Below are positions 25,540-34,346 of a DNA stretch of 64,000 nucleotides, one piece after another. The notes under the pieces are model-generated. The model was not told the origin of the DNA and did no database searches. It saw only the letters and a program-made list of their open reading frames with translations. A program made the translations under genes and the position numbers. Position 1 is the first letter of the stretch, and each line of letters begins with the position of its first letter. The DNA is from Streptantibioticus_C sp963761325. Its GTDB lineage: Bacteria > Actinomycetota > Actinomycetes > Streptomycetales > Streptomycetaceae. The DNA lies in contig CAVXGZ010000002.1 of assembly GCA_963761325.1 (NCBI GenBank), positions 1,116,001-1,180,000 of the forward strand, in the 5' to 3' direction.

Positions 25540-25856
25540 GGCGCGTGAACCCCCGAAATTTCGGACCGAACGTGCCCAGGACCTTCCAGCTCCCGAAAAA
25601 GCGACGAAGTGTCAGTCTGACATCGGCGCTACCTCGGTCAAAGCAGGTAATCGGCCAACTGTTCATCCGATCCGTGCTGTTGGGCGCTCCCTCTTGTCGC
25701 GTTCGGGCCTTCTGTCCGCACCGCGCGGCGCTCGCAACGCCGGGACACCACCGGACGTCTGGCCTGTTCGGAGGGCGAGCCGATATCATGTCAGGGTGGG
25801 CCGGTCGGCCTTGCTGGTCGATTTCCGCGAGCGGGAGAGAGGCAGGCTGCTCCGAG
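25540..25856. promoter_or_regulatory. Divergent promoter region between fxsB and the precursor gene
   Basis: This 317-base gap is less GC-rich than its surroundings. It holds the palindromes CCGAAATTTCGG (25553-25564), just upstream of the fxsB start, and TGTCAGTCTGACA (25610-25622), plus a possible -10 TATCAT at about 25784-25789 for the precursor gene. No convincing ORF lies in it. The palindromes are candidate operators for unknown regulators. Confidence 0.5.
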
Positions 25857-26063
25857 ATGACGGATCAGATCGGCGCGCGGGAAGGGACACCGGAAGACGA
25901 TGTGCAATCCCCATTGGTTGATCTCTCCGCGCTGACTCTCGCCGATGTCGCGGAACTCCCCGATACCGTCCTGGGCGTGGCCCTGCGAGCGATCATGGAA
26001 TCGGCGGATAATCCGGATGCCGTCTTCACCGCCGAGCACAAGGAGAAGCAGTCCAGATACTGA
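25857..26063 (+). CDS. FxsA-like RiPP precursor without a canonical FxSxx C-terminus
   Basis: A 68-residue peptide between fxsB and fxsT. The middle region SPLVDLSALTLADVAELP (residues 18-35) then VLGVALRAIMES matches the leader of FxSxx-type precursors. The C-terminus is FTAEHKEKQSRY, with F57, H61, S66 and Y68; the usual FxSxx end is not present, since KQSRY has Lys where Phe would be. The ribosome binding site is weak, only a GAGAGAGG well upstream of the ATG at 25857. Assignment as a precursor rests on position, size and leader similarity. Confidence 0.7.
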   Translation: MTDQIGAREGTPEDDVQSPLVDLSALTLADVAELPDTVLGVALRAIMESADNPDAVFTAEHKEKQSRY

Positions 26064-26108
26064 GGCCGCCGTTCCCCACCGGCCGATACAGTCCTCCAGG
26101 AGCGGTTC

Positions 26109-29100
26109 ATGACGCACGAGTCCGGCAGCGGACCACGCGACACCAGGGTGACCCTGTTCTGCAGCGGTGCGGAGAACATCGGCCAGACCACCACCCAGTT
26201 CAACGTGGCCCGGCTGATGGCCGCCGCGGGACGCCGGGTGCTCATCGTCGACCTCCACCGGAGCGACGCCCACTCCCACCGCTACCTGCGCTCCCGGCTG
26301 CGCGGAGTGCGGGCAGCGCCGGTCGTCCGGGAACCCGCCCGGCAGAGCCCCTTACCCGAGCCGGTCGAGTGGGCGCTGCCGGTGGACGACCGCAGCGTCA
26401 GGCTGTCGGTCCTCGAACTGCGCGGCAGCGCCTCGGCCGCCCGGCTGCCGACCGCCGAGGAGGCCGCCGGGTCCGCCGTCTACGCGGGCTTCGACACGGT
26501 GCTGATCGACGCACCGGTGCCGCGCACGTACGACCAGATCCGGACCCTCGCGCCACTCGCCCACGTACTGGCCACCTGCTTCACCCCGAACTCCTGGTCG
26601 GTCGACGCCGCGGCCCGGCTGGCCCGCGAGGTACGCGAGCAGGCGGCCGGACGACCGCTCGACGTGGTCGCCGTCGGCCTCCAGGTGGACAGCAGCCTCA
26701 ACGAGCAACTGCGGCTGGCGCGCGACCACGTGCGCACCGCCTTCCGCGAACTGGGCGGCGAGGGTGCCGCCCAGTACGTCGAGATCCCCCACGACCCGCT
26801 CTACGACCAGAACGAGGCACCGCAGCGGCGTGCCTCCGCAGCAGGCGCGGCCGAGCCGGAGCCGGCCGAGCCGCAGTTGACCGCCCCGCGCCGGGATGGC
26901 TTCGTCCGGCTCTTCGAAGCCCTCGACCGCCCGCGGTCCGGCAGCGTGCGCCGGGTGACGCTCGTCCACCCGCCGCGCTACGTGGCGTGGGCGGAGTGGA
27001 TCGGCGCGCAGCTGTCGGGAGCGGGCGTGCAGTCCACCACCGTACGGTTCGCCGAGCTCACCGGGGAGCGGCCGGCCCGGGGCAGCATGTTGCTCGTGCT
27101 GTCGCCGACCGGCGCCACCGCCGAACAGACCCAGCTGCTCACCCTGCTGTCCGACCCGAACGTGCGGATCCTGCTGGTCGACGACGAACCCCTGCCGGCC
27201 GGGATCGGCCACCACGAACAGATCGACCTGCGCGCGCTCGGCGAGGCGGAGGCCGTCGCCCAACTGCGGCGTGCGCTGCGGCTGCCGGCCTCGGCCCCGG
27301 CGCGCAGCCTGCCGCAGGGCTTCCCGCGGCTGCCCGCCCGGCACAACCTCGCGCCGCGCAGCGCGACCTTCACCGGCCACGACCGCTTCTGCGCGCAACT
27401 GCGCGCACACTTCGCGCCGCCGGCGACCCGATACCGGCCCTGCCTGCTCAGCGGCCCGCCGGGCATCGGCAAGAGCGCACTGGCGCTGGAGTTCTGCTAT
27501 CGCTTCGGCGGCTCCTACCAGACGGTGTGGTGGCTGCGGGCCGCCGACCGCGCCGACATCGAACGCGGACTCGTCCTGCTGGCGGAACGGCTGGGACTCG
27601 ACTTCGGCGAGCGCGCGAACGCGCAGGACGTGCTGGCCTGGCTGCGGTCGCCGGACTCCGGGCTGTGGCTGCTGGTCTACGACGACGCCGACGATCCGGC
27701 GGCGCTGACCGGTCTGCTGCCTGAAGGCGGTGAGGGCAGGCACGTCCTGCTCACCTCCCGAAACGCCGAGGTGGCGGACGCCGAGTCCGTCGAGGTGCCG
27801 CCGCTGACCGCCGAGGAGAGCAGGTCGCTGCTGGTCGCGTCGGTGCCCGGGCTCGACGCGACCAGGGCCGACCAGGTGGGGCAGATCATGGGCCGGGCGC
27901 CGCTGACGGTGGCTCTGGCCGGCGCCTGGATCGGGGTGAAGGCCGACCGGCTCGCAACGCAGAACCAGCCGCGGGCCGAGGCGCTGCGGGCGGCCGCCGA
28001 CCAACTGGTGGAGGCGTTCTCGGCCACCCAGCAGGACCTGCTGGCCCGCCTCGGGCAGGTGCCGCTGCACCGGGTGATGCTGGAGGCGACTCTCGCCGAA
28101 CTGGGCTCCACGGCGGGCGGCGAGCTGTGGGCCCGCGCGGAGACCGGCAGCGCGGGGCTGCTGTGGCTGCTGGAGTGCTGCGCGCTGCTGACCACCTCCG
28201 ACGTGGAACTCGCCCTGCTGCGCTCCCCGGCGCTGCGGGCGGCGCTCGCCGGCGGGTACGCCCCGGCGCCCGAGGAGCCCGCGCCGCGGCCCGGCCCGCC
28301 CGTCGACCCGCTGATGATCGACGTGGCGCTGTGGACGCTGGCCCGCCACGGCCTGCTGGACTTCCACTTCGGCCGCCCCGAGTGGCCGGTCCGGCAGAAC
28401 CGCGTACTGCGCGAACTCATCCTGGAGCGGATGGAGGAAGCCGAGCGCGAGAAGCGCGGGCGCGAGGTGCGCGCCGTGGTCGCCGGCCACAGCTTCGGTG
28501 GCGCCGAAGCGGCGGACGCCTCCGACGACCCGGCGGTCATCGACGCGCGTACCCGCCGGCTGATGTCGCTGCGGCTGTGGGCCGACGACCGGCCCGAGGT
28601 TCGGCAGGCGCTGGTCAAGCACCTCGCCGATCTGGCGGACACCAGCGAGCGGCACCGCCTGCACGAAGTGCTGGACATCGGCGGCCTCGCCGCGCAGGGA
28701 TGGAAGTCGCAGCCGCTGTCGATGGAGTACCTGCGGCTGCACAACCTCACCGCGAAGGCCCACCGCCAACTCGGCGAGATGTCCGCCGCCGGCCGGGACG
28801 CGCTGGTCGCGCTGCGCGGCCACCGTACGGCGCTGGGCGTCGGCCACCCGCGGGCCCTGCTGTCCGCCGACTCCTACGCGGCCATCCTGCGAGCCGACGG
28901 CGAGTTCTCCGAGGCCCGCATCGAGGGGCGCGGCGTGGTCGGCAGCATGACGCAGGTGGTGGGCCCGGACCACTCGTCCACCGCGCAGACCGAGCACAAC
29001 CTGGCGCTCTCGGAGGGATTGTGCGGTGACTACCGCACGGCGCTGGAACGGCTGCGGCGCCGCTACACCCGCCGCCGGACGATCGGCGGGCCGGACGATC

Positions 29101-29834
29101 CGGACGCCCTGTCGCTGCTGGACGCCATGGCCCTGATGCACCGCGGCCTCGGCCAGAACCGGGAGTCCTTCGATCTGCTGAAGCAGTATCTGCACCGCGG
29201 CGGCGGCCGGACGGACGCCGATTCGCTCAACGTGGAGATCGGCCTGGCGGTCAGCGAGCGGCGGCTCGGCCTGGTCAAGAGCGCCCTGGAGCGCGACCGC
29301 CGGGTGCTCGACGAGTGCCGGATCCGCTTCGGGGACCGGCGGATCCGCACCGAGCGCTGCCGGTTCAGCCTCGCCGCCGACCTGCACGAGGTCTCCGACC
29401 ACCAGCAGGCCGTCACCGAGATCCGTACCTGCGAGCTCGGACTGGAGCGGACGCTCGGCGAGGAGCACCCGTACACGCACCTGTGTCGGGTCCGGGTCGG
29501 GGTCCACCTGCGGGCGCTGGGCGACCTCCACAGCGCGCTGCGGATCGGCCGGGAGGCGCTGGCGCAGCTGAGGGTCGGGCTCGGTCCCGACCATCCGTGG
29601 GTGGCCGCCGCCGAGGTGGCCGTCGCGGGCACCCTGGTCGCGGACGGGCAGTACGAGGAGGCCTACGAGAAGGAGACGTCGGCGCTGTTCGCCCTGGACG
29701 AACTGGGCATGGCACAGCATCCCGACCGCGCGCTGGTGGCCCGCAACCGCGGGATCGTCGACGCGCTCAGGACGGGCTCCACGCCGGATCCGGCCACCCA
29801 TCAGGACATCGATCTGGAGCTGCCCGGGCTGTGA
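26109..29834 (+). CDS. fxsT: FxsT-like multidomain STAND protein (ParA-like, TIR-like, NB-ARC, TPR)
   Basis: A 1241-residue protein. Residues 14-200 are a ParA/MinD-like segment whose Walker A is degenerate (SGAENIGQTTTQF, the Lys replaced by Gln at about residue 26), with the VLIVDLHRSDAHSHRYLR strand after it. Residues about 285-395 resemble a TIR-like domain. The NB-ARC starts at about 425 with Walker A GPPGIGKSAL (Lys455-Ser456) and a Walker B-like LLVYDDADD. TPR-like helical pairs fill the last 350 residues. AGGAG precedes the ATG. Position beside fxsA and fxsB and the domain order match the FxsT family, though the ParA-like part is unusually decayed. It may sense the peptide and signal. 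Confidence 0.82.
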   Translation: MTHESGSGPRDTRVTLFCSGAENIGQTTTQFNVARLMAAAGRRVLIVDLHRSDAHSHRYLRSRLRGVRAAPVVREPARQSPLPEPVEWALPVDDRSVRLSVLELRGSASAARLPTAEEAAGSAVYAGFDTVLIDAPVPRTYDQIRTLAPLAHVLATCFTPNSWSVDAAARLAREVREQAAGRPLDVVAVGLQVDSSLNEQLRLARDHVRTAFRELGGEGAAQYVEIPHDPLYDQNEAPQRRASAAGAAEPEPAEPQLTAPRRDGFVRLFEALDRPRSGSVRRVTLVHPPRYVAWAEWIGAQLSGAGVQSTTVRFAELTGERPARGSMLLVLSPTGATAEQTQLLTLLSDPNVRILLVDDEPLPAGIGHHEQIDLRALGEAEAVAQLRRALRLPASAPARSLPQGFPRLPARHNLAPRSATFTGHDRFCAQLRAHFAPPATRYRPCLLSGPPGIGKSALALEFCYRFGGSYQTVWWLRAADRADIERGLVLLAERLGLDFGERANAQDVLAWLRSPDSGLWLLVYDDADDPAALTGLLPEGGEGRHVLLTSRNAEVADAESVEVPPLTAEESRSLLVASVPGLDATRADQVGQIMGRAPLTVALAGAWIGVKADRLATQNQPRAEALRAAADQLVEAFSATQQDLLARLGQVPLHRVMLEATLAELGSTAGGELWARAETGSAGLLWLLECCALLTTSDVELALLRSPALRAALAGGYAPAPEEPAPRPGPPVDPLMIDVALWTLARHGLLDFHFGRPEWPVRQNRVLRELILERMEEAEREKRGREVRAVVAGHSFGGAEAADASDDPAVIDARTRRLMSLRLWADDRPEVRQALVKHLADLADTSERHRLHEVLDIGGLAAQGWKSQPLSMEYLRLHNLTAKAHRQLGEMSAAGRDALVALRGHRTALGVGHPRALLSADSYAAILRADGEFSEARIEGRGVVGSMTQVVGPDHSSTAQTEHNLALSEGLCGDYRTALERLRRRYTRRRTIGGPDDPDALSLLDAMALMHRGLGQNRESFDLLKQYLHRGGGRTDADSLNVEIGLAVSERRLGLVKSALERDRRVLDECRIRFGDRRIRTERCRFSLAADLHEVSDHQQAVTEIRTCELGLERTLGEEHPYTHLCRVRVGVHLRALGDLHSALRIGREALAQLRVGLGPDHPWVAAAEVAVAGTLVADGQYEEAYEKETSALFALDELGMAQHPDRALVARNRGIVDALRTGSTPDPATHQDIDLELPGL

Positions 29835-29893
29835 GGGCGTCCTGCAGCCGCCGCCGGCACGTGACCCGTCGCCGGCGGCGGGAGAGGAGCAAG

Positions 29894-30904
29894 GTGGAGA
29901 CCGTAGGAGAGCCGCGACCCGGCGACCCGTCGCTCACCGGGGTGGAACTGCTGGCCGAGGACCACTGGACCGTCGAGGACGCCGGAATCACGCGGCTGTG
30001 CCGGGAGTCCGTGGCAGGCCACCCGGCCGCGCTGCGCTCGGTGGCGCACTACAGCCACGGCGCCGTGGACTTCGTCGTACGCCCGCGCGGCAGTGCGCCG
30101 CTGCCCACGCCCCGCAGCGCGCAGACCGAGCCCATCGTCGCCGAGGGGCAGCCGGGCCGGCATCTCGTCGTGTGCACGGAGGACTTCAACCACTCGCTCC
30201 AGCGGTTCGGCACCGGTGAGTTGATGCGGGTCGTGGTCGGGGCGGCGACCGGCGGCATGTACTGCGCGCGGATCAAGGCGGGCCAGCATCTGGCGGGCGT
30301 CACGCTGTCCGGTGACACGGTGGACGAGCTCGACCGGACCCTCAACGAGGTGGTGCGGCGGATCCGGACCGAGGTGCACCACCTGTCCAACGAGGATCTG
30401 GGCGGGACGCTGGACACCGAACTCACCGCCCTGGAAGGCGTGACGGAGCTGCACGTCGAGGTGGGCCTGCTGGTCGAGGCCAAGGAGCCCGAGGACTGGC
30501 ACGGTGTCTGGAGCCGCTTCGTCAACCCCGTTGACCTGCAGTACGCGGCCTACTACCGGGACTGGGCGCTGGTCTGCGCCGGAGACGCCTTCGACGACCC
30601 CAGCCTGCGGGTACGCCTGACGAACATGCCCAACCAGGTTCGCCGGGCGATGTACCGCGACCTCGCCGCCCGGCTGCGTGCCGACATCACCCGGCTGCGG
30701 CACGCGCTGCGTCCGGTGTCCGACGCCCCGATCGACCGGTTGGTGCTGGACGTGCAGGAAGGCGCCGTCTACATCCACTGGCCCGACCACGGCACCGGGA
30801 CGTTCCTGCTCGGGGTGACCGTGGAGCAACCGCGGGTGGCAGAGGCCGAGAACAGGCTGCGCGGCCTGCTCAACGCGCTGCCGGCGGTGCCTGGTTTCCC
30901 GTGA
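29894..30904 (+). CDS. Unknown 336-residue protein downstream of FxsT
   Basis: I do not recognise this protein. The GTG start at 29894 follows AGGAG with a 4-base gap; no better start is visible. It has no signal peptide or membrane segment, and the sequence is acidic with alternating hydrophobic residues. The N-terminal part has WTVEDAGITRLCRESVAGHP and the middle has THVDELDRTLNEVVRRIRTE-like helices. It lies 59 bases after FxsT, in the same direction, and its last 35 bases overlap the end of the convergent ATPase gene. It could be a partner of the FxsT module; this is inference from position only. Confidence 0.6.
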   Translation: METVGEPRPGDPSLTGVELLAEDHWTVEDAGITRLCRESVAGHPAALRSVAHYSHGAVDFVVRPRGSAPLPTPRSAQTEPIVAEGQPGRHLVVCTEDFNHSLQRFGTGELMRVVVGAATGGMYCARIKAGQHLAGVTLSGDTVDELDRTLNEVVRRIRTEVHHLSNEDLGGTLDTELTALEGVTELHVEVGLLVEAKEPEDWHGVWSRFVNPVDLQYAAYYRDWALVCAGDAFDDPSLRVRLTNMPNQVRRAMYRDLAARLRADITRLRHALRPVSDAPIDRLVLDVQEGAVYIHWPDHGTGTFLLGVTVEQPRVAEAENRLRGLLNALPAVPGFP

Positions 30905-33209
30905 CGCCTTCGGTGGCCGCCAGCAGGTCGGTACGTACCGACTCGGCGAGCCGGTTCAGGGTCTCCTGCGCCTCGGCGCGGTGGATCGCCGTGGTGGTCC
31001 GGGTGGTGAAGTCGGCCGAATCGGCCGGCCCGGCCCCGGTTTCGAACGGCGGCAGCACCTCCATGCTGATCTCGAAGCTGCGGCAGAGTACGAAGAGGCT
31101 GTCGCGCAGTTCCTGGCTGAGCCCGCCGGTCCGTTCGGCCACCGCACGCCGCCAGTCGGCCACGCCGTCCCGGAACGCCCTGAGCAGCCCGTCCACCGCC
31201 GCCACCAAGCCGAGCGAGGCGAGTTGCCGCTGGCCGAAGGCCAGTCGGCGCGGTCGGGTACCGGCCCGGCCGGAACCGTCCACGGTGAACACCCGCGCGA
31301 TCTCCCCGGGAGGGCCGGCCAGCACATCGAGGGCCGCGTGGGCGCCGGCGAAGTCTGCCCTGACGGTCTCGGGCAGCACCTGGTCGACCGCCGCTTCGAC
31401 GGTGTCCCGCTGCGCTTGTACGGGCCGGACGTCGTCGCCCAGCTTCGCGTCCACCTCCCGGATGGACGCCAGCAGCGTCGCCTGCTGGGCCGCCATCGTC
31501 TGCAGCCGCTCCCAGACGTCGGACGCCTGGCTGCCCTGCCGGGCGGATTCGAGACGCTTGGCCAGGAGCTCCACCGCCTGGTCCAGCAGACGGGTGAAGT
31601 CGGGGTCGCCGACCAGCAGCGGGGCGGTGCCGGTGTACTGGGCGACGTCGTCGCGCTTGCTCCGCGACACCAGGCCGTTGACCAGCACCAGGGTCTGGCA
31701 GCTGTCGGCCGGGAAGGCGCCGCGGGCCGCGCGGGCGACCGCGGCGATGCCCAGTACCTCCGCCCTCACCAGGATCGAGGGCACCACCAGGATCGCGATG
31801 GCGGCCTCCCTGCCGACGCGTACCCAGTACGCCACGTTCTCCAAAACGGGATCGGCGGCCCGTACCGCCTCCTCCGGGCGGCTCTCGCGCCGCCACTGCG
31901 CCTCACCGAGCACCCGCTCCACCACGGCGTGCACGTCGGACATGGAGCGCTGCTCGTTGAGCTGGCGTGTCGCGTCGTGGATCACGGTGTCGTCGATGAC
32001 CGACCTGGTCTCGCGCGGGTTCTCCATCAGCTGCCAGGCCTGGCGGCAGGTCTTGAGGATCTGCCGCGGCACCCCGGTGCCGATCTCGGTCAGCTCTTCC
32101 AGCGCCGGCGCGGTGAAGAGCGCACCGGGATCGCCGGGCCGCGCCCGCTCCGGGTGGCGACGGCTCAGGTAGGCGCCGACCAGTTCGGCGGTCTCCTGCG
32201 AGGTCATGCGGTCCGGCCAGATCTGGAGGATGCGCTCGTGCAGTCCCGGGGACAGCCTGCTCCACGGCTCGGGCTGGATGCACAGCACGAGCAGACCCCC
32301 GCGGTTGACGTAGGTGTTGACCAGCCTCTCGAACCCGTTGAGGAAGACGCTGCGCTCCAGGGCCGGCCATTCCAGCACCTCCTCCAGGGCGTCGACCACC
32401 AGGACGTAGGGCCGTCCGACCTGGCCGTGCAGGAAGCCGAAGACGGTGAGCGCGTCGAACACGCCGTCCGTGCCGTCGATCTGCGCGTTGATACCCCGCT
32501 CGACCAGGGCCTGCGCCGGTTTCCGGCCGGTCAGCCAGTTCCACACGTGGAGATTGAAGCGCCGGTCGAGCAGCAGGGCGAGAGCGGCGGAGAACTGCCG
32601 GTGGTCGGTGTTCTCCCGCAGGCGCGTGCGCAGGTGGCGGTGGATCAGTTCCTCGTCGATGCCGAAGCTCTGGACGACCTTCTCGGAGTCCAGCTCGTTG
32701 TTGTGCAGTTGCCGGATGAAGTCCTGCCGGGTCTGCTCGTCGAGCCAGTTCGGGGTGTCGGCCTCAATGGCCTCGGCGGTGACGTGGGCATGGAACTCCG
32801 CGACGACGCTCTCGAAGGCGTCCCGGGCGTTGCGATCGTCGTACAGCGCGGTCAACTGGTTGCGGTAGACCCGGCCCATGTCCATGCTCGGCTGGTCGAT
32901 CACCCACAGCGGGATGCCGCTGTTGCGGGCCCGCACCTCGGTGGCGACCTCACGGGCGAGATGGCTCTTGCCCAGTCCGAGGCCGCCGATCAGGGCCAGG
33001 GCGCGGCCCCGACCGGTTGGTTCCTCGCTTCCGTCCAGGTATTCGTCGACCTGCCTCCGCAGCGTCGCGTGGGCGCGGGTGCCCACGCTCACCGGAGGGT
33101 CGAACGTCGGCTCGCCGATCTGCCCGTCGTGCGCGAGCACGCGTAACTGCACCGCCGGGCTGGACGGGAAGGGGTTCCCGGTCCGGAACGTGCCGTCGGA
33201 TTCGCTCAT
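30870..33209 (-). CDS. Large AAA/STAND-type ATPase
   Basis: A 779-residue ATPase. Walker A is GGLGLGKSHL (Lys81), and Walker B is YVLVVDALEEVLEW (Asp273, with Glu276/277 as the catalytic base). The first 230 residues form the core P-loop domain, followed by helical regions reading QILKTCRQAW, then a long C-terminal part with no recognised domain. The ATG has GAAGGGG 7 bases upstream. It lies 24 bases after another ATPase gene on the same strand, so the two are probably one transcript. Its 3' end overlaps the opposite-strand gene by 35 bases. Members of such sets often occur in conflict or peptide-signalling islands. Confidence 0.8.
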   Translation of the reverse strand: MSESDGTFRTGNPFPSSPAVQLRVLAHDGQIGEPTFDPPVSVGTRAHATLRRQVDEYLDGSEEPTGRGRALALIGGLGLGKSHLAREVATEVRARNSGIPLWVIDQPSMDMGRVYRNQLTALYDDRNARDAFESVVAEFHAHVTAEAIEADTPNWLDEQTRQDFIRQLHNNELDSEKVVQSFGIDEELIHRHLRTRLRENTDHRQFSAALALLLDRRFNLHVWNWLTGRKPAQALVERGINAQIDGTDGVFDALTVFGFLHGQVGRPYVLVVDALEEVLEWPALERSVFLNGFERLVNTYVNRGGLLVLCIQPEPWSRLSPGLHERILQIWPDRMTSQETAELVGAYLSRRHPERARPGDPGALFTAPALEELTEIGTGVPRQILKTCRQAWQLMENPRETRSVIDDTVIHDATRQLNEQRSMSDVHAVVERVLGEAQWRRESRPEEAVRAADPVLENVAYWVRVGREAAIAILVVPSILVRAEVLGIAAVARAARGAFPADSCQTLVLVNGLVSRSKRDDVAQYTGTAPLLVGDPDFTRLLDQAVELLAKRLESARQGSQASDVWERLQTMAAQQATLLASIREVDAKLGDDVRPVQAQRDTVEAAVDQVLPETVRADFAGAHAALDVLAGPPGEIARVFTVDGSGRAGTRPRRLAFGQRQLASLGLVAAVDGLLRAFRDGVADWRRAVAERTGGLSQELRDSLFVLCRSFEISMEVLPPFETGAGPADSADFTTRTTTAIHRAEAQETLNRLAESVRTDLLAATEGVTGNQAPPAAR

Positions 33210-33233
33210 CGATACAACCCCTTCAGCCGTCCG

Positions 33234-34346
33234 TCATCGCGGGCGCATAAAATTCCGCACATCCGGCGCCCAGCGGCGCCGACCGTACTCGCGCAACTCG
33301 GCCATGCCTATCTCGGCTTCCTGATTCTGGAGCGCTCGCTGTGTCGCTTCGTAAAGAATCTGCTGAAGTGTTCCGATGTTCTGCCGCATCCACTGCTCCG
33401 GTTCACCGTCCAGGACCTCATCCGCCACCCGGACGTGGGGTCCCGGTATTTCCAGTGGTTTGTGACGTGCCCGAATGAAGCGGATCCAGTCCCCGTCGCC
33501 GAGCGGACCCAGTTGGAGGTGCGTCGCATGCGATTTGCTCAGGTCGCCCAGCTCGGCGTCGAGGTCGGCTCCGATCACCGAACTCCCGCTCTCGACGAAG
33601 AACACGATACCGGTTCTGGCATTGTGATAACAGCTGCGATAAAAGGCGCGAGTCAGCTCTTCATCATTCCATCGGAAATCGGGCAGGATGATCAGCAGGG
33701 CATGGTTCTGATCGACCAGCACGTCACTGAGCGTGCCGTACGCCTCGTAGGAGTGTTCCGACAGCAAGCCCGTCCGCGCCGTCTCCGGGATGCGCGTGCC
33801 GAGTGCCTTGCTGATCGCGGCGATTATCCGCTGGTGGACGCGGCCCACCTCCTCAGGTTTGCCGTCATTCCAGGCGATCGCCTCCGTGCTGTTCTCCTGG
33901 CCGGCGACCGGGACCACCCACACGTGCGGTGAGACCCCCTCGTCCCGCGGGGTCCACCGCTCCCGTGACGGCGGAGCGACGGCCTCCCCGCTGATCTCCT
34001 TGTGCAGTTGCTGGACCAGGTCGTCCACGCACCGGTGCAGGAAGGTGGTCTTGCCGACCTTGCTCCCGCCGCTCACGACGACCAGGTGGCCCGCGTTGTG
34101 CAGGGTGTCGAGGATCAACCGGGGCTGCGGGCCCTCCTCCACGAAGCGGTCGAACATCTGATCGGTGTGGTCGACCGGCACCCACAACCTCTCGGTCCCG
34201 CTGACCTGCCAGGGCACCAGGGGGCCGCTCGGCCGCCATTCGACCCGCCGGTGTTGGCCGTTGCGGTCGGCCAGGACGGGCACGGCGAAGGTGTTGCAGC
34301 CTCCCTGCCTGGCTTCGGCGGACCTGTTCCGCGTGGCATCCGTCAC
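33234..34346 (-). CDS. P-loop ATPase, second of the pair
   Basis: A 370-residue protein with Walker A SGGSKVGKTTF (Lys99-Thr100) and a Walker B-like HALLIILPDFRW. The GTG start overlaps the stop of the upstream membrane-protein gene (GTGA at 34343-34346), so translation is coupled. No membrane segment is visible. It is the second gene of a three- or four-gene minus-strand operon; the closest family was not identified, but an AAA or NACHT-like fold is plausible. Confidence 0.72.
   Translation of the reverse strand: MTDATRNRSAEARQGGCNTFAVPVLADRNGQHRRVEWRPSGPLVPWQVSGTERLWVPVDHTDQMFDRFVEEGPQPRLILDTLHNAGHLVVVSGGSKVGKTTFLHRCVDDLVQQLHKEISGEAVAPPSRERWTPRDEGVSPHVWVVPVAGQENSTEAIAWNDGKPEEVGRVHQRIIAAISKALGTRIPETARTGLLSEHSYEAYGTLSDVLVDQNHALLIILPDFRWNDEELTRAFYRSCYHNARTGIVFFVESGSSVIGADLDAELGDLSKSHATHLQLGPLGDGDWIRFIRARHKPLEIPGPHVRVADEVLDGEPEQWMRQNIGTLQQILYEATQRALQNQEAEIGMAELREYGRRRWAPDVRNFMRPR

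Noticed and set aside
25788..25856. Upstream in-frame ATG extending the RiPP precursor
   Set aside because: The extension lacks leader-like residues and a ribosome binding site; the 68-residue form fits family length.
26352..29801. Minus-strand open frame of about 1150 codons opposite fxsT
   Set aside because: The plus-strand gene has clear P-loop motifs, a ribosome binding site and correct bias; the antisense frame has none.
30981..33146. Plus-strand open frame opposite the large ATPase
   Set aside because: Product is Gly/Arg/Val/His-rich and lacks any motif, while the minus strand has Walker A and B.
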